From: UBA1227 sp963629305
Lineage (GTDB): Bacteria; Bacillota; Clostridia; Oscillospirales; Acutalibacteraceae
Assembly (NCBI GenBank): GCA_963629305.1
Contig: CAVGIJ010000029.1
Span: 1-13,627 of the forward strand
DNA: 13,627 nt
Direction: 5' to 3'
Both the position numbers and the translations under genes were made by a program. The notes under the pieces are model-generated. The model saw nothing but the letters and a program-made list of their open reading frames with translations. It searched no databases and had not been told where the DNA came from. Of the stretch, positions 1 to 8,117 are shown in pieces. Each line of letters starts with the position of its first letter. The stretch's first letter is position 1.

Positions 1-2
1 GC

Positions 3-8
3 TATAAT
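3..8 (+). promoter_or_regulatory. Probable -10 element of the tig promoter
   Basis: A perfect TATAAT lies at the left edge, about 40 bases before the tig start codon, so transcription would begin near base 15. The matching -35 region would fall outside the window and cannot be checked. The call rests on the hexamer and its position. Confidence 0.5.
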
Positions 9-48
9 ATATTAGTTTTATAAGAAGTATATTTAGGGGGATTCTAAA

Positions 49-1536
49 ATGAGTCTTAAATCTTCAAAGAAGATAGAAACGAATCTTTACGAGCTTGAGC
101 TCAAAATTGAAAAAGAAGCATGGGAGGCCGCTATTGAAAAGGCATTCCAAAAAAACCGTAAGCAGATTAGTGTTCCGGGCTTCCGCAAAGGTAAGGCTAC
201 ACGTGGAATGATCGAAAAGATTTACGGCAAAGATGTATTCTACAATGATGCTTTTGAAATTGTTTATCCTGAAATTATCGAGTCAGGCGTTAAGGAAGCT
301 GAACTTGAACTTGTTGACTCACCTTATGACGTTGATTTCAAGGAGATCGGCGATGACGGTGTTGTATTTACAATCAAGGCAACGGTAAAACCTGATGTTG
401 AGATAAAGAACTACAAGGGACTCAAGGTTGAAAAGTGCTCATCGGAAGTTACCGATGAAGACGTAAACGCACAGATTGATCAGATGAGAGAGCGTTCAGC
501 ACGTCTTGTTGAGGTCGACAGAAAAGCAAAGAAGGGTGACCTTGCAACAATTGACTTCGAAGGCTTTGTAGGCAATGAGGCATTCGATGGCGGTAAGGCA
601 GAAGAGTACGAGCTTGAACTCGGCTCGGGCTCATTCATCCCGGGCTTTGAGGACCAGATTATCGGTCACAAGGCGGGAGACGAATTTGATATTCAGGTTA
701 AATTCCCTGAGGAGTACAATGCTGAGAACCTTGCAGGCAAGGACGCAACATTTAAGATTAAGCTTCACAACGTTAAGGAAAAAGAGCTTCCCGAGCTTGA
801 TGACGAGTTTGCAAAGGATGTTTCTGAGTTCGACACACTCGCAGAGCTTATTGAAGATACAAAGAAGGGTCTTGCTGAACACAAGGCCGAACATGCAGAA
901 CAGGATGTTGAGCAGGGTGTACTTACACAGCTTGCCGATCTTGTTGAGGGAGAAATTCCGGAGTGCATGTTTGAACATGCAATTGATGATGCCGTAAATG
1001 AATTCGGTTATCAGATTCAGCAGTCGGGTATGAACCTTGACATGTATCTCTCATACACAGGTATGACATCTGAAGCAATCCGTGAGCAGTTTAAGCCTCG
1101 TGCAGTTGCGCAGGTTAAGTGTAAACTTGCACTTGAAAAGATTGCAGACCTTGAGAAAATTGAAGTATCTGACGAGGACGTTGAAGCTCGCTATAAGGAA
1201 ATGGCTGACCAGTACGGTGTTGAGACAGACATTGTTAAAAATGCATTTCCTAAAGAGAATGTCGCAAAAGATATGAAGTCTCAAAAGGCTCTTGATCTTG
1301 TAAAAGCAGCAGCAAAAGTAACCGAAAAGAAGGCAGACGCAAAAAAGACCGCTGCAAAGAAGACGACTGCTAAAAAGCCGGCCGAGAAGAAGGCGACAAC
1401 AAAGAAGGCTGATGCTGAAAAGGCACCTGCTGCAAAGAAGGCAACTGCAAAAAAAGCAGATGCAGAGGGAACAGAAAAGAAAACTGCCGCAAAGAAACCG
1501 GCAGCTAAGAAAACAACTAAAAAGACAGAAGAATAA
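49..1536 (+). CDS. tig: Trigger factor, ribosome-associated chaperone and peptidyl-prolyl isomerase
   Basis: Trigger factor binds the ribosome beside the exit tunnel and shields nascent chains; its FKBP-like domain can isomerise prolyl bonds. The 495-residue product has the family's domain order: an N-terminal ribosome-binding domain (about 1-115) with the loop signature GFRKGKAT at residues 44-51, an FKBP-type domain (about 161-243, including the GSGSFIPGFE stretch), and a helical C-terminal domain from about 250 to 420. The signature loop usually reads GFRxGxxP; here threonine replaces the proline. From residue 424 to the end is a lysine/alanine/threonine-rich low-complexity tail with KK about every five residues, making the protein roughly 60-70 residues longer than usual. 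The ATG has a purine-rich AGGGGG site 8 bases upstream. It heads the tig-clpP-clpX cluster, a common Firmicutes arrangement. The assignment is secure; the role of the tail is unknown. Confidence 0.97.
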   Translation: MSLKSSKKIETNLYELELKIEKEAWEAAIEKAFQKNRKQISVPGFRKGKATRGMIEKIYGKDVFYNDAFEIVYPEIIESGVKEAELELVDSPYDVDFKEIGDDGVVFTIKATVKPDVEIKNYKGLKVEKCSSEVTDEDVNAQIDQMRERSARLVEVDRKAKKGDLATIDFEGFVGNEAFDGGKAEEYELELGSGSFIPGFEDQIIGHKAGDEFDIQVKFPEEYNAENLAGKDATFKIKLHNVKEKELPELDDEFAKDVSEFDTLAELIEDTKKGLAEHKAEHAEQDVEQGVLTQLADLVEGEIPECMFEHAIDDAVNEFGYQIQQSGMNLDMYLSYTGMTSEAIREQFKPRAVAQVKCKLALEKIADLEKIEVSDEDVEARYKEMADQYGVETDIVKNAFPKENVAKDMKSQKALDLVKAAAKVTEKKADAKKTAAKKTTAKKPAEKKATTKKADAEKAPAAKKATAKKADAEGTEKKTAAKKPAAKKTTKKTEE

Positions 1537-1577
1537 TTTTAAAACCACGTTTAATATTTTTCTTTTGACCAATAATA

Positions 1578-1604
1578 AGGCGACGGGGGTTTGCCTCGTC
1601 GCTT
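1578..1604 (+). other. Hairpin between tig and clpP, not a classical terminator
   Basis: AGGCGACGGGG (1578-1588) pairs with CCTCGTCGCTT (1594-1604) over 11 base pairs, including G-T pairs, around a five-base loop. No T-run follows, so it does not look like an intrinsic terminator on this strand. It could be an mRNA processing or stability element, or an attenuator that sets clpP expression relative to tig. The structure is seen directly; the role is inferred. Confidence 0.55.
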
Positions 1605-1645
1605 GCGGTTTATAACAGGGAGTATTGCTCCGGGAGGATTAAGAT

Positions 1646-2227
1646 ATGAGTTTAGTACCGTATGTTATTGAACAGACAAACAGAGGCGAACGTCAGTTTG
1701 ATATTTTTTCCCGTCTTCTTGACGACAGAATCATAGTTTTATCAGACGAGGTAAATGATCAAACCGCAAGCCTTGTTGTAGCTCAGCTCCTTTATCTTGA
1801 AGGACAGGATGCAGAAAAGGATATCAATCTTTACATCAACAGTCCGGGAGGATCCGTTACAGCCGGATTTGCTATCTATGACACCATGCAGTATATCAAA
1901 TGTGATGTTTCAACTATTTGTATGGGTCTTGCGGCAAGTATGGGTGCATTCCTTCTTTCCTCCGGTGCAAAGGGTAAGAGATTCGCACTCCCTAACAGTG
2001 AAATAATGATTCACCAGCCGTCGGGCGGTGCTAAGGGTCAGGCAACCGATATTCAGATTGTTGCCGAGAATATCCTTAAGACAAGAGAAAATCTTAACAG
2101 AATTCTCTCGGAAAATACCGGTAAGTCCATAGAGGAAATCGCACGCGATACCGAGCGTGACAACTTTATGAGTGCCGAAGAGGCACAGGCTTACGGTCTT
2201 ATTGATAAGGTTATTACCAAGAGATAA
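1646..2227 (+). CDS. clpP: ATP-dependent Clp protease proteolytic subunit
   Basis: ClpP forms a double-ring serine protease chamber in the cytoplasm and degrades proteins fed to it by AAA+ partners such as ClpX. The 193-residue product is a normal full-length ClpP. The catalytic triad is visible as Ser98 (in GLAASMGAF), His123 (in MIHQPSGG) and Asp172 (in TERDN), and the oxyanion-loop motif NSPGGS lies at 65-70. The N-terminus (MSLVPYVIEQTNRGER) matches the processed form of the family and suggests little or no propeptide. A GGGAGGA ribosome binding site lies 7 bases before the ATG. clpX follows after 21 bases, so the two are very probably co-translated from one mRNA. Confidence 0.98.
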   Translation: MSLVPYVIEQTNRGERQFDIFSRLLDDRIIVLSDEVNDQTASLVVAQLLYLEGQDAEKDINLYINSPGGSVTAGFAIYDTMQYIKCDVSTICMGLAASMGAFLLSSGAKGKRFALPNSEIMIHQPSGGAKGQATDIQIVAENILKTRENLNRILSENTGKSIEEIARDTERDNFMSAEEAQAYGLIDKVITKR

Positions 2228-2248
2228 AAATACACGGAGGTGTAGACT

Positions 2249-3574
2249 GTGGCAAGAGACAATATGCCGCCTATTTGCTGTTCTTTTTGCGGAAAAACGC
2301 AGGATGAAGTTGATAAGCTTATAGCGGGACCGGGTGTCTTTATCTGCGATGAATGTATTGAACTTTGCAGTGATATGCTCGGCGATGAACATGTGCCTAC
2401 AGAAAAGCTCCGGAAAAAGAATGCGGCACAGACAAATGGAAAAATTCTTCCGAAACCACAGGAAATAAAAGCAACTCTTGATGAATATGTTATAGGACAG
2501 GACGAGGCAAAAATTGCTCTTTCTGTAGCTGTATACAATCACTATAAGAGAATTTTCTACGGAGATAAAACGGATGTTGAACTCCAAAAAAGCAATGTTC
2601 TTCTTCTGGGTCCCACAGGCGTGGGAAAAACAATGCTTGCACAGACTTTGGCACGGGTTTTAGATGTCCCGTTTGCAATAGCTGATGCGACAACCTTGAC
2701 AGAGGCAGGCTATGTAGGCGAAGATGTTGAAAACATTCTTCTTCGGCTTATCCAAGCTGCGGATTATGATATTCCACGTGCAGAGCGCGGTATCATATAC
2801 GTAGACGAAATAGATAAAATAGGAAGAAAATCAGAAAATGCATCTATCACGAGAGATGTTTCCGGCGAGGGTGTTCAGCAGGCTCTCCTGAAAATTCTTG
2901 AGGGCACTGTTTCAAACGTACCGCCGGGAGGCGGAAGAAAGCATCCGCAGCAGGAGTTCATACAGGTGGATACCTCAAATATCCTGTTCATATGCGGCGG
3001 TGCATTTGACGGAATTGAAAAAATAGTTGAAAAGCGTGTCGGAAAGGGAAGCCTCGGATTTGGTGCTGAGATAAAAGAGACAAAGCACATGGATCTTTCA
3101 GCGGCAATGGCTCAGGTCATACCGCAGGATCTTGTAAAGTTCGGACTCATACCTGAAATAGTCGGTCGTATACCGGTTATAACCGCACTTTCCGATCTTG
3201 ATGAGGATGCACTTGTACGCATACTGAAAGAACCCAAAAATGCTCTCACAAAGCAGTATATTGAGCTCTTTAAGATGGATGGAGTTGAACTCTTGTTTGA
3301 GGATGATGCTCTTCGTACAATTGCAAAGGAAACCCTTGAAAAGAAAACCGGGGCGCGCGGACTTCGCGGTGTTATGGAAGACATCCTGAAACCTATTATG
3401 TTTGAAAGTCCGTCTGACAGCAAAATTGAAAAGGTTATCATAACCGCAGATGCAGCCAAAAAGAAGTGTGAGCCTGAAATCATAAGAAATGAAAATAAAA
3501 AGGCAGTACCACCTCTTTATATTCAGAACGTTGACACCAAACAAGGGGCGCGCAAACGTTCAAATGTCGGTTAA
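2249..3574 (+). CDS. clpX: ClpX, AAA+ unfoldase subunit of ClpXP
   Basis: ClpX is a hexameric ATPase that recognises, unfolds and translocates substrates into ClpP. The 441-residue product has an N-terminal zinc domain with ligands Cys11, Cys14, Cys33 and Cys36 (CSFC and CDEC). Its AAA+ core has Walker A GPTGVGKT (121-128), the pore loop GYVG (154-157), Walker B with YVDEID (about 184-189), the RKH loop GGGRKHP (227-233) and sensor-2 GARGLR (368-373). The ClpP-docking loop appears as LGFGA (269-273), the position of the IGF loop elsewhere. Translation starts at a GTG, favoured because the strong ACGGAGGTG site is correctly spaced and MARDNMPPI precedes the zinc motif by the usual distance. 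It lies 21 bases after clpP. Confidence 0.98.
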   Translation: MARDNMPPICCSFCGKTQDEVDKLIAGPGVFICDECIELCSDMLGDEHVPTEKLRKKNAAQTNGKILPKPQEIKATLDEYVIGQDEAKIALSVAVYNHYKRIFYGDKTDVELQKSNVLLLGPTGVGKTMLAQTLARVLDVPFAIADATTLTEAGYVGEDVENILLRLIQAADYDIPRAERGIIYVDEIDKIGRKSENASITRDVSGEGVQQALLKILEGTVSNVPPGGGRKHPQQEFIQVDTSNILFICGGAFDGIEKIVEKRVGKGSLGFGAEIKETKHMDLSAAMAQVIPQDLVKFGLIPEIVGRIPVITALSDLDEDALVRILKEPKNALTKQYIELFKMDGVELLFEDDALRTIAKETLEKKTGARGLRGVMEDILKPIMFESPSDSKIEKVIITADAAKKKCEPEIIRNENKKAVPPLYIQNVDTKQGARKRSNVG

Positions 3575-3588
3575 TTACGTTATATACT
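3559..3588 (+). promoter_or_regulatory. Possible sigma-A-type promoter for lon
   Basis: TTCAAA (3559-3564) and TATACT (3583-3588) are separated by 18 bases, four and five matches to the consensus hexamers. The -35 would lie inside the 3' end of clpX, and transcription would start near 3595, just before the hairpin. This would let lon be transcribed apart from clpX. The evidence is sequence resemblance only. Confidence 0.35.
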
Positions 3589-3598
3589 ATTAAGAGTG

Positions 3599-3638
3599 GG
3601 GAATTGTCAAAACGAATTTGCTTTGACAGTTCCCTTTT
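3599..3638 (+). terminator. Hairpin with short T-run between clpX and lon (terminator or attenuator)
   Basis: GGGAATTGTCAAA (3599-3611) pairs with TTTGACAGTTCCC (3622-3634) in a 13-bp stem with one G-T pair and a 10-base loop, followed by TTTT. The stem is long but the T-run is short, so termination may be partial. It either ends the tig-clpPX transcript or attenuates readthrough into lon. Confidence 0.65.
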
Positions 3639-3658
3639 GAGTCTGGAGACCTTAAATT

Positions 3659-5989
3659 ATGGAAAAAAAAGATCTTGAAATAATTGCAATACCTGTTGTA
3701 CCGCTCCGCGGGCTTGTTGTTTTTCCGGGAATGGTGCTCCATTTCGACGCGGCACGTGAGAAATCCGTAGGGGCTATAAAAGCCGCTATGAATTTTAACC
3801 AGCAAATATTTCTTGTTGCTCAAAAGGATTCCGCTATGGAAGATCCCGGAGTAAAAGATGTATACAGAATGGGCGTTCTTGCTAAAGTACGCCAGATAAT
3901 AACCATACCTGAAACGAACAATGTACGTGTTATAGTCGAGGGTGTTTGCAGGGCTACAATAAAAAGCGGAAGCGCAGACGGCCCGTTCTTTGTTGCGGAT
4001 ATTGTTAAAAAGCCCGAAAAAGGCTATGCAAAAAATAAAGAAGAATATGCGCTCGCACTTCTTCGAAAGGCCCGCGACATATTTGATGAATATGCAAAAT
4101 ATTCTCCGAAAATGGCACCTGATATTTTGCTTCGAGTTATAAGTGACGATACTCCCGGAGCGGTAGCCGATTACATCGCCTCGGTCGTTTCGCTTCCCTG
4201 TGAGGAGAAGCAACAGGTACTGAATGAGACACACCCTCTTGACAGACTCGAAAAGCTCTGCGAGGTTATGTCCTCTGAGATAAGCGTGCTTAAGCTCGAG
4301 GATAAAATTGCCGAAAAGGTTGAGCAGGCAGCGAGTGACAATCAGAGAGAATTCTATCTGCGTGAACAAATAAAAGCCCTTTCCGAGGAGCTTGACGGTG
4401 AAGATGCAGTTGATGAGATTGATACATATAAACAAAAAATAAATGCCGTTTCACATATGAGTGTGAAGTCAAAGGATAAGCTTCTCAAGGAAGTGTCAAG
4501 GCTGCAGAAAATGGGCAATGCATCAGCTGCCGAATCAACCGTTATCAGAAATTATCTTGATACTGTTCTCTCACTTCCGTGGGATACCGTGACAAAGGAT
4601 AAGCTTGACCTTAAAAAGGCACGCAGAGTTCTTGATGCGGATCATTACGGTCTTGATACAGTAAAGACAAGGATTATTGAGCTTCTTGCCGTGAGAAAGC
4701 TCGCTCCGTCCGTAAACGGACAGATAATATGTCTCGCCGGACCTCCGGGTGTCGGTAAGACTTCTGTCGCAAAATCCCTTGCCGCCGCACTCGGCAGAAA
4801 TTATGCACGTGTATCTCTCGGCGGCGTGAAGGATGAGGCGGAAATTCGCGGACACAGAAAGACTTATATCGGATCAATGCCGGGCAGAGTTATCTCCGCT
4901 GTAAGTGATGCCGGATCGAGAAATCCGCTTATCCTTTTTGATGAAATTGATAAGATGGCGTCAGACATGAGGGGAGACCCGTCGTCAGCTATGCTCGAGG
5001 TTTTAGATGCGGAACAGAATAAGGCATTTGTCGATCATTATATTGAAGTTCCTTTTGATTTGTCGGAAGTTTTGTTTATAACTACTGCAAATGACAAAAG
5101 TAACATACCTGCGCCGCTTCTTGACAGGATGGAAGTAATTGACCTTTACAGCTATACCGCGGAGGAAAAATTCCATATCGCAAAACGTCATCTTTTGCCT
5201 AAGGCACTTAAAAAGCACGGCCTTACGGACAAAAATCTTCGTGTAACCGATGCGGCAATAAAGGAAATAATTGATTCCTACACAAGAGAGGCGGGGGTTA
5301 GAACTCTTGAACGTCGGATGAATGATCTTTGCCGGAAGGTTGCCGTTTTGGTTGTTGAAAACAAAAATTTCTCAGTCAAAATAACACCTAAAGACCTTCA
5401 GGAATACCTCGGTTCCCCGAAGTTTAAGGAAAAAATCACCCTGAAAGACGAGGTGGGTGTCGTAAACGGTCTTGCATGGACGTCTGTCGGCGGTGAAATG
5501 CTTAAGGTTGAAACAGCGGTTATGCCGGGTAAAGGAAATATTGAACTTACCGGTTCACTGGGCGATGTAATGAAGGAGTCCGCAAAAGCCGCTGTAAGTT
5601 TCATACGTATGCATGCGGATGAATACGGCATTGACAGCGAATTCTATAAAAATAAAGATATACATATCCATGTGCCCGAAGGCGCTGTTCCGAAGGACGG
5701 TCCTTCTGCCGGCGTTACGATGGCTACAAGTGTTCTTTCCGCTTTGACCGGCAGAAGGGTGTGCGGAACAGTCGCTATGACCGGAGAAATTTCTCTGACC
5801 GGCAGGGTTATGCCCATAGGCGGTTTGCGTGAAAAAACCATGGCGGCTTACAAGGCAGGTATAAAGAAGGTTGTGATACCAAAGGAAAATGAGCCTGACC
5901 TTGATGAGGTCGTGGATGTTGTAAAGAAAAATGTTGAATTTGTTCCGGTAAGCCGCCTTGCGGAAGTTTTCACGGAGGCTATACTATGA
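3659..5989 (+). CDS. lon: Lon protease, ATP-dependent serine protease (LonA type)
   Basis: Lon is a hexameric cytoplasmic protease that degrades misfolded and regulatory proteins, with ATPase and protease on one chain. The 776-residue product is of normal LonA length. It has the N-terminal substrate-binding domain (about 8-205, starting IPVVPLRGLVVFPGM), a coiled-coil-like helical stretch (about 205-300), an AAA+ module with Walker A GPPGVGKT (361-368) and Walker B LILFDEID (424-431), and a C-terminal protease domain with catalytic Ser683 (KDGPSAGV) and Lys726 (GGLREKT). The ATG has a modest TGGAG site 10 bases upstream. The stop codon overlaps the ysxC start as ATGA, indicating translational coupling. 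No CtsR or CIRCE operator was recognised upstream, so heat control is not evident. Confidence 0.98.
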   Translation: MEKKDLEIIAIPVVPLRGLVVFPGMVLHFDAAREKSVGAIKAAMNFNQQIFLVAQKDSAMEDPGVKDVYRMGVLAKVRQIITIPETNNVRVIVEGVCRATIKSGSADGPFFVADIVKKPEKGYAKNKEEYALALLRKARDIFDEYAKYSPKMAPDILLRVISDDTPGAVADYIASVVSLPCEEKQQVLNETHPLDRLEKLCEVMSSEISVLKLEDKIAEKVEQAASDNQREFYLREQIKALSEELDGEDAVDEIDTYKQKINAVSHMSVKSKDKLLKEVSRLQKMGNASAAESTVIRNYLDTVLSLPWDTVTKDKLDLKKARRVLDADHYGLDTVKTRIIELLAVRKLAPSVNGQIICLAGPPGVGKTSVAKSLAAALGRNYARVSLGGVKDEAEIRGHRKTYIGSMPGRVISAVSDAGSRNPLILFDEIDKMASDMRGDPSSAMLEVLDAEQNKAFVDHYIEVPFDLSEVLFITTANDKSNIPAPLLDRMEVIDLYSYTAEEKFHIAKRHLLPKALKKHGLTDKNLRVTDAAIKEIIDSYTREAGVRTLERRMNDLCRKVAVLVVENKNFSVKITPKDLQEYLGSPKFKEKITLKDEVGVVNGLAWTSVGGEMLKVETAVMPGKGNIELTGSLGDVMKESAKAAVSFIRMHADEYGIDSEFYKNKDIHIHVPEGAVPKDGPSAGVTMATSVLSALTGRRVCGTVAMTGEISLTGRVMPIGGLREKTMAAYKAGIKKVVIPKENEPDLDEVVDVVKKNVEFVPVSRLAEVFTEAIL

Positions 5990-6717
5990 ACCTTAACAAT
6001 GTGACTTATGAGATGTCAGCCGGCACGTTTTCACAGCTGCCGCCGTGTACCATGCCGGAAATTGTTTTCTCCGGTCGTTCCAATGTCGGCAAGTCGTCTC
6101 TTATAAACAAATTGCTCGGCAGAAAGAACCTTGCGCGCGTCAGCTCGCAGCCGGGTAAGACAATAACAATAAACTTTTTTAAAGCTGATACCGCGCGCCT
6201 TGTCGACTTGCCGGGATACGGTTACGCAAAACACTCGTTTGACGAGCGTAACCGTTGGGGTCAGATGATAGAAAAATATCTTGCGTCCGGACGTGACATA
6301 AGGCTTCTTATTCAGCTCATAGATATGAGACATAAGCCCACAAAAGATGATATTCAGATGCTTGATTATCTTTGTCAGACGGATATGCCGTATATGGTTG
6401 TCCTCACAAAGGCCGATAAACTCAACAAGAAAGAGTACGCGGAAGCACTCAGCATGCATGAGGAGATTATATCGCCCTATAATCCTATTTCCATTGTTCC
6501 GTTCAGTGCGGTTACGGGAGCGGGTGCGGATGAAATAAACTGTCTTATGATTTCATCCGTTGACGGAAATTTTGAAGCTCTTGAAGATGTTCATGAGACT
6601 TCGTATAATGAGAACCTCGTAAAAAGCGATGAAGCTGTGCGGGATGCAAAAACAAAAGAAAAAAAAGACACTCAAAAAAGTACGTCAAAAGTGAAAGTGA
6701 AAATTAAAAGGAAGTGA
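5986..6717 (+). CDS. ysxC: YsxC/EngB ribosome-biogenesis GTP-binding protein
   Basis: YsxC (EngB, YihA) is a TRAFAC-class GTPase needed for assembly of the 50S ribosomal subunit. The G motifs are clear: G1 GRSNVGKS (30-37), G3 DLPG (74-77), G4 TKAD (141-144) and a G5-like FSA (173-175). The product is 243 residues, longer than the roughly 195-210 usual for the family. The excess is a charged C-terminal tail from about residue 193 that begins acidic and ends in a lysine-rich stretch. The start overlaps the lon stop by 4 bases with GGAGG 7 bases upstream. Adjacency of lon and ysxC is a widely conserved Firmicutes pairing. The assignment is secure; the tail is unusual and its role unknown. Confidence 0.96.
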   Translation: MNLNNVTYEMSAGTFSQLPPCTMPEIVFSGRSNVGKSSLINKLLGRKNLARVSSQPGKTITINFFKADTARLVDLPGYGYAKHSFDERNRWGQMIEKYLASGRDIRLLIQLIDMRHKPTKDDIQMLDYLCQTDMPYMVVLTKADKLNKKEYAEALSMHEEIISPYNPISIVPFSAVTGAGADEINCLMISSVDGNFEALEDVHETSYNENLVKSDEAVRDAKTKEKKDTQKSTSKVKVKIKRK

Positions 6718-6722
6718 TTTTA

Positions 6723-8021
6723 GTGTTTGTTTCAGAAAGTCTTGGTATCAATGAATCCGGAACGCTTACCATAGGCGGAATGGATACGGTAGAACTTGCT
6801 GAAAAATACGGTACTCCGTTATACGTATTTGACGAGGACGGTATAAGGGCAAATTGTCGCGCATATGTAAAATCAATTGAGGATAATTACGGCGGCAATG
6901 GTTTGGCTCTCTACGCAAGTAAGGCTTTTTCATGTCTTGCAATGTACAGAATCGCAAGAGAGGAAGGCATGGGAGTAGACGTTGTTTCGGGCGGTGAACT
7001 CTATACTGCCAATAAAGCCGGATTTCCCATGGATCGTGTTTATTTTCACGGTAATAACAAGACCATTGAAGAGATAAAACTCGGAATCGCACTTGGCGTC
7101 GGTGTGTTTGTTGTGGACAACCTGTGTGAACTTGAGCACATTGATTATTTTGCCGCAACGGAGCACAAGAAAGTAAATGTAATGCTTCGTATAAAGCCCG
7201 GCATTGACGCACATACACACAGCTTTATACGCACCGGACAGATTGATTCAAAATTCGGATTTGCTCTTGAAACGGGAGAAGCAATGGAAGCTGCAAAGCG
7301 CGCCGCGCGTATGAGAGGTGTGAATTTTGTAGGTGTACACTGCCACATAGGCTCACAAATATTTGATATTGAGCCGTTTGTCCTTGCCGCAGAGGTTATG
7401 GTAAACTTCATGGCAAAGGTAAGGGAAGAAACCGGAAAAGAGCTTTCTCAGCTCAATCTCGGCGGAGGTTTCGGAATAAAGTATACATCGGATGATAAAC
7501 CTGTGCCGTATGGAGAGTATATGACAAGGGTTGCGGACGCAGTGAAGGCGACCTGTGAGAAAAACGGAATCACACTTCCGAAAATAATCATTGAGCCGGG
7601 TCGCTCTATTGTCGGCTCAGAGGGAATCACCCTGTACAGAATCGGCAATGTAAAAACTATCCCGGATATTCGCACATACGTGTCTGTTGACGGAGGTATG
7701 GGCGACAACCCAAGATACATCCTCTATCAGTCAAAGTATGAATTTATCTGTGCGAACAAGGCAAGCGAACCGAAAACAAAAACTGTAACCGTTGCGGGAA
7801 AGTGCTGCGAAAGCGGTGACCTTCTCGGTGAAAATGTTGAGCTTCAGGACGTTTCGGGTGGTGATTATCTCGCCGTTCTTTCAACCGGTGCTTACAACTA
7901 TTCTATGGCGTCCAACTATAACAGAATACCGAGACCTGCGGCAGTTATGATAAAAGACGGTGAGGACAGGCTTATCATAAGACGTGAGTCGTATGAAGAC
8001 CTTACTGCGAACGATCTCTGA
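6723..8021 (+). CDS. lysA: Diaminopimelate decarboxylase
   Basis: LysA is the PLP-dependent fold-type III enzyme that decarboxylates meso-diaminopimelate to L-lysine, the last step of lysine synthesis. In the 432-residue product from the GTG at 6723, the PLP lysine is Lys67 (YASKAF). Other family motifs are HCHIGSQI (205-212), LGGGFGI (245-251), EPGRSIVG (290-297), the active-site CESGD (361-365) and GAYNYSMASNYNR near the C-terminus. The frame is open from a GTG at 6714, but AGGAAG (6709-6714) lies 8 bases before the 6723 GTG and would leave no spacing for 6714, so the later start is preferred. The start is 5 bases after the ysxC stop, implying one operon. A strong terminator follows. lysA is metabolically unrelated to lon and ysxC. 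Confidence 0.95.
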   Translation: MFVSESLGINESGTLTIGGMDTVELAEKYGTPLYVFDEDGIRANCRAYVKSIEDNYGGNGLALYASKAFSCLAMYRIAREEGMGVDVVSGGELYTANKAGFPMDRVYFHGNNKTIEEIKLGIALGVGVFVVDNLCELEHIDYFAATEHKKVNVMLRIKPGIDAHTHSFIRTGQIDSKFGFALETGEAMEAAKRAARMRGVNFVGVHCHIGSQIFDIEPFVLAAEVMVNFMAKVREETGKELSQLNLGGGFGIKYTSDDKPVPYGEYMTRVADAVKATCEKNGITLPKIIIEPGRSIVGSEGITLYRIGNVKTIPDIRTYVSVDGGMGDNPRYILYQSKYEFICANKASEPKTKTVTVAGKCCESGDLLGENVELQDVSGGDYLAVLSTGAYNYSMASNYNRIPRPAAVMIKDGEDRLIIRRESYEDLTANDL

Positions 8022-8038
8022 TTACTGAGATAGATCAC

Positions 8039-8077
8039 AGACACCCAACACATACCTTTGTGTGGGGTGTCTTTTTT
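8039..8077 (+). terminator. Intrinsic terminator after lysA
   Basis: AGACACCCAACACA (8039-8052) pairs with TGTGTGGGGTGTCT (8059-8072) in a 14-bp stem with a single mismatch and a six-base loop, followed directly by a T-rich tract (TTTTTT then CTTCTT). This is a textbook Rho-independent terminator ending the lon-ysxC-lysA transcript. Confidence 0.92.
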
Positions 8078-8085
8078 CTTCTTGC

Positions 8086-8117
8086 TTTTTCACTTTACCG
8101 CTTTACTTTGTGAAAAA
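8086..8117. repeat. Inverted repeat spanning the yerC -35 region
   Basis: TTTTTCAC (8086-8093) and GTGAAAAA (8110-8117) are perfect 8-base inverted arms separated by 16 bases. Between them CTTTAC occurs twice (8093-8098 and 8101-8106), 8 bases apart. The arms bracket the -35 hexamer, so the element could be an operator, perhaps for the YerC-like protein encoded just downstream. The repeats are seen; the operator role is inferred. Confidence 0.4.

Noticed and set aside
1051..1572. Long - strand frame opposite the 3' end of tig
   Set aside because: It is Cys/Leu/Phe-rich, as expected from the complement of lysine/alanine-rich codons in the trigger factor tail, and is a shadow frame.
3599..3634. 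Possible CtsR or CIRCE heat-shock operator before lon, because GTCAAA and TTTGAC occur
   Set aside because: CtsR boxes are direct repeats of GGTCAAA and CIRCE has TTAGCACTC arms. Here the hexamers are inverted arms of a hairpin and the rest does not match.
3590..4435. 281-residue - strand frame opposite the start of lon
   Set aside because: It lies fully under well-supported lon coding sequence and the clpX-lon hairpin, with no recognisable domain and no credible start.
6714..6722. GTG at 6714 as the lysA start
   Set aside because: The only good ribosome binding site (6709-6714) overlaps that codon. The GTG at 6723 has normal 8-base spacing.
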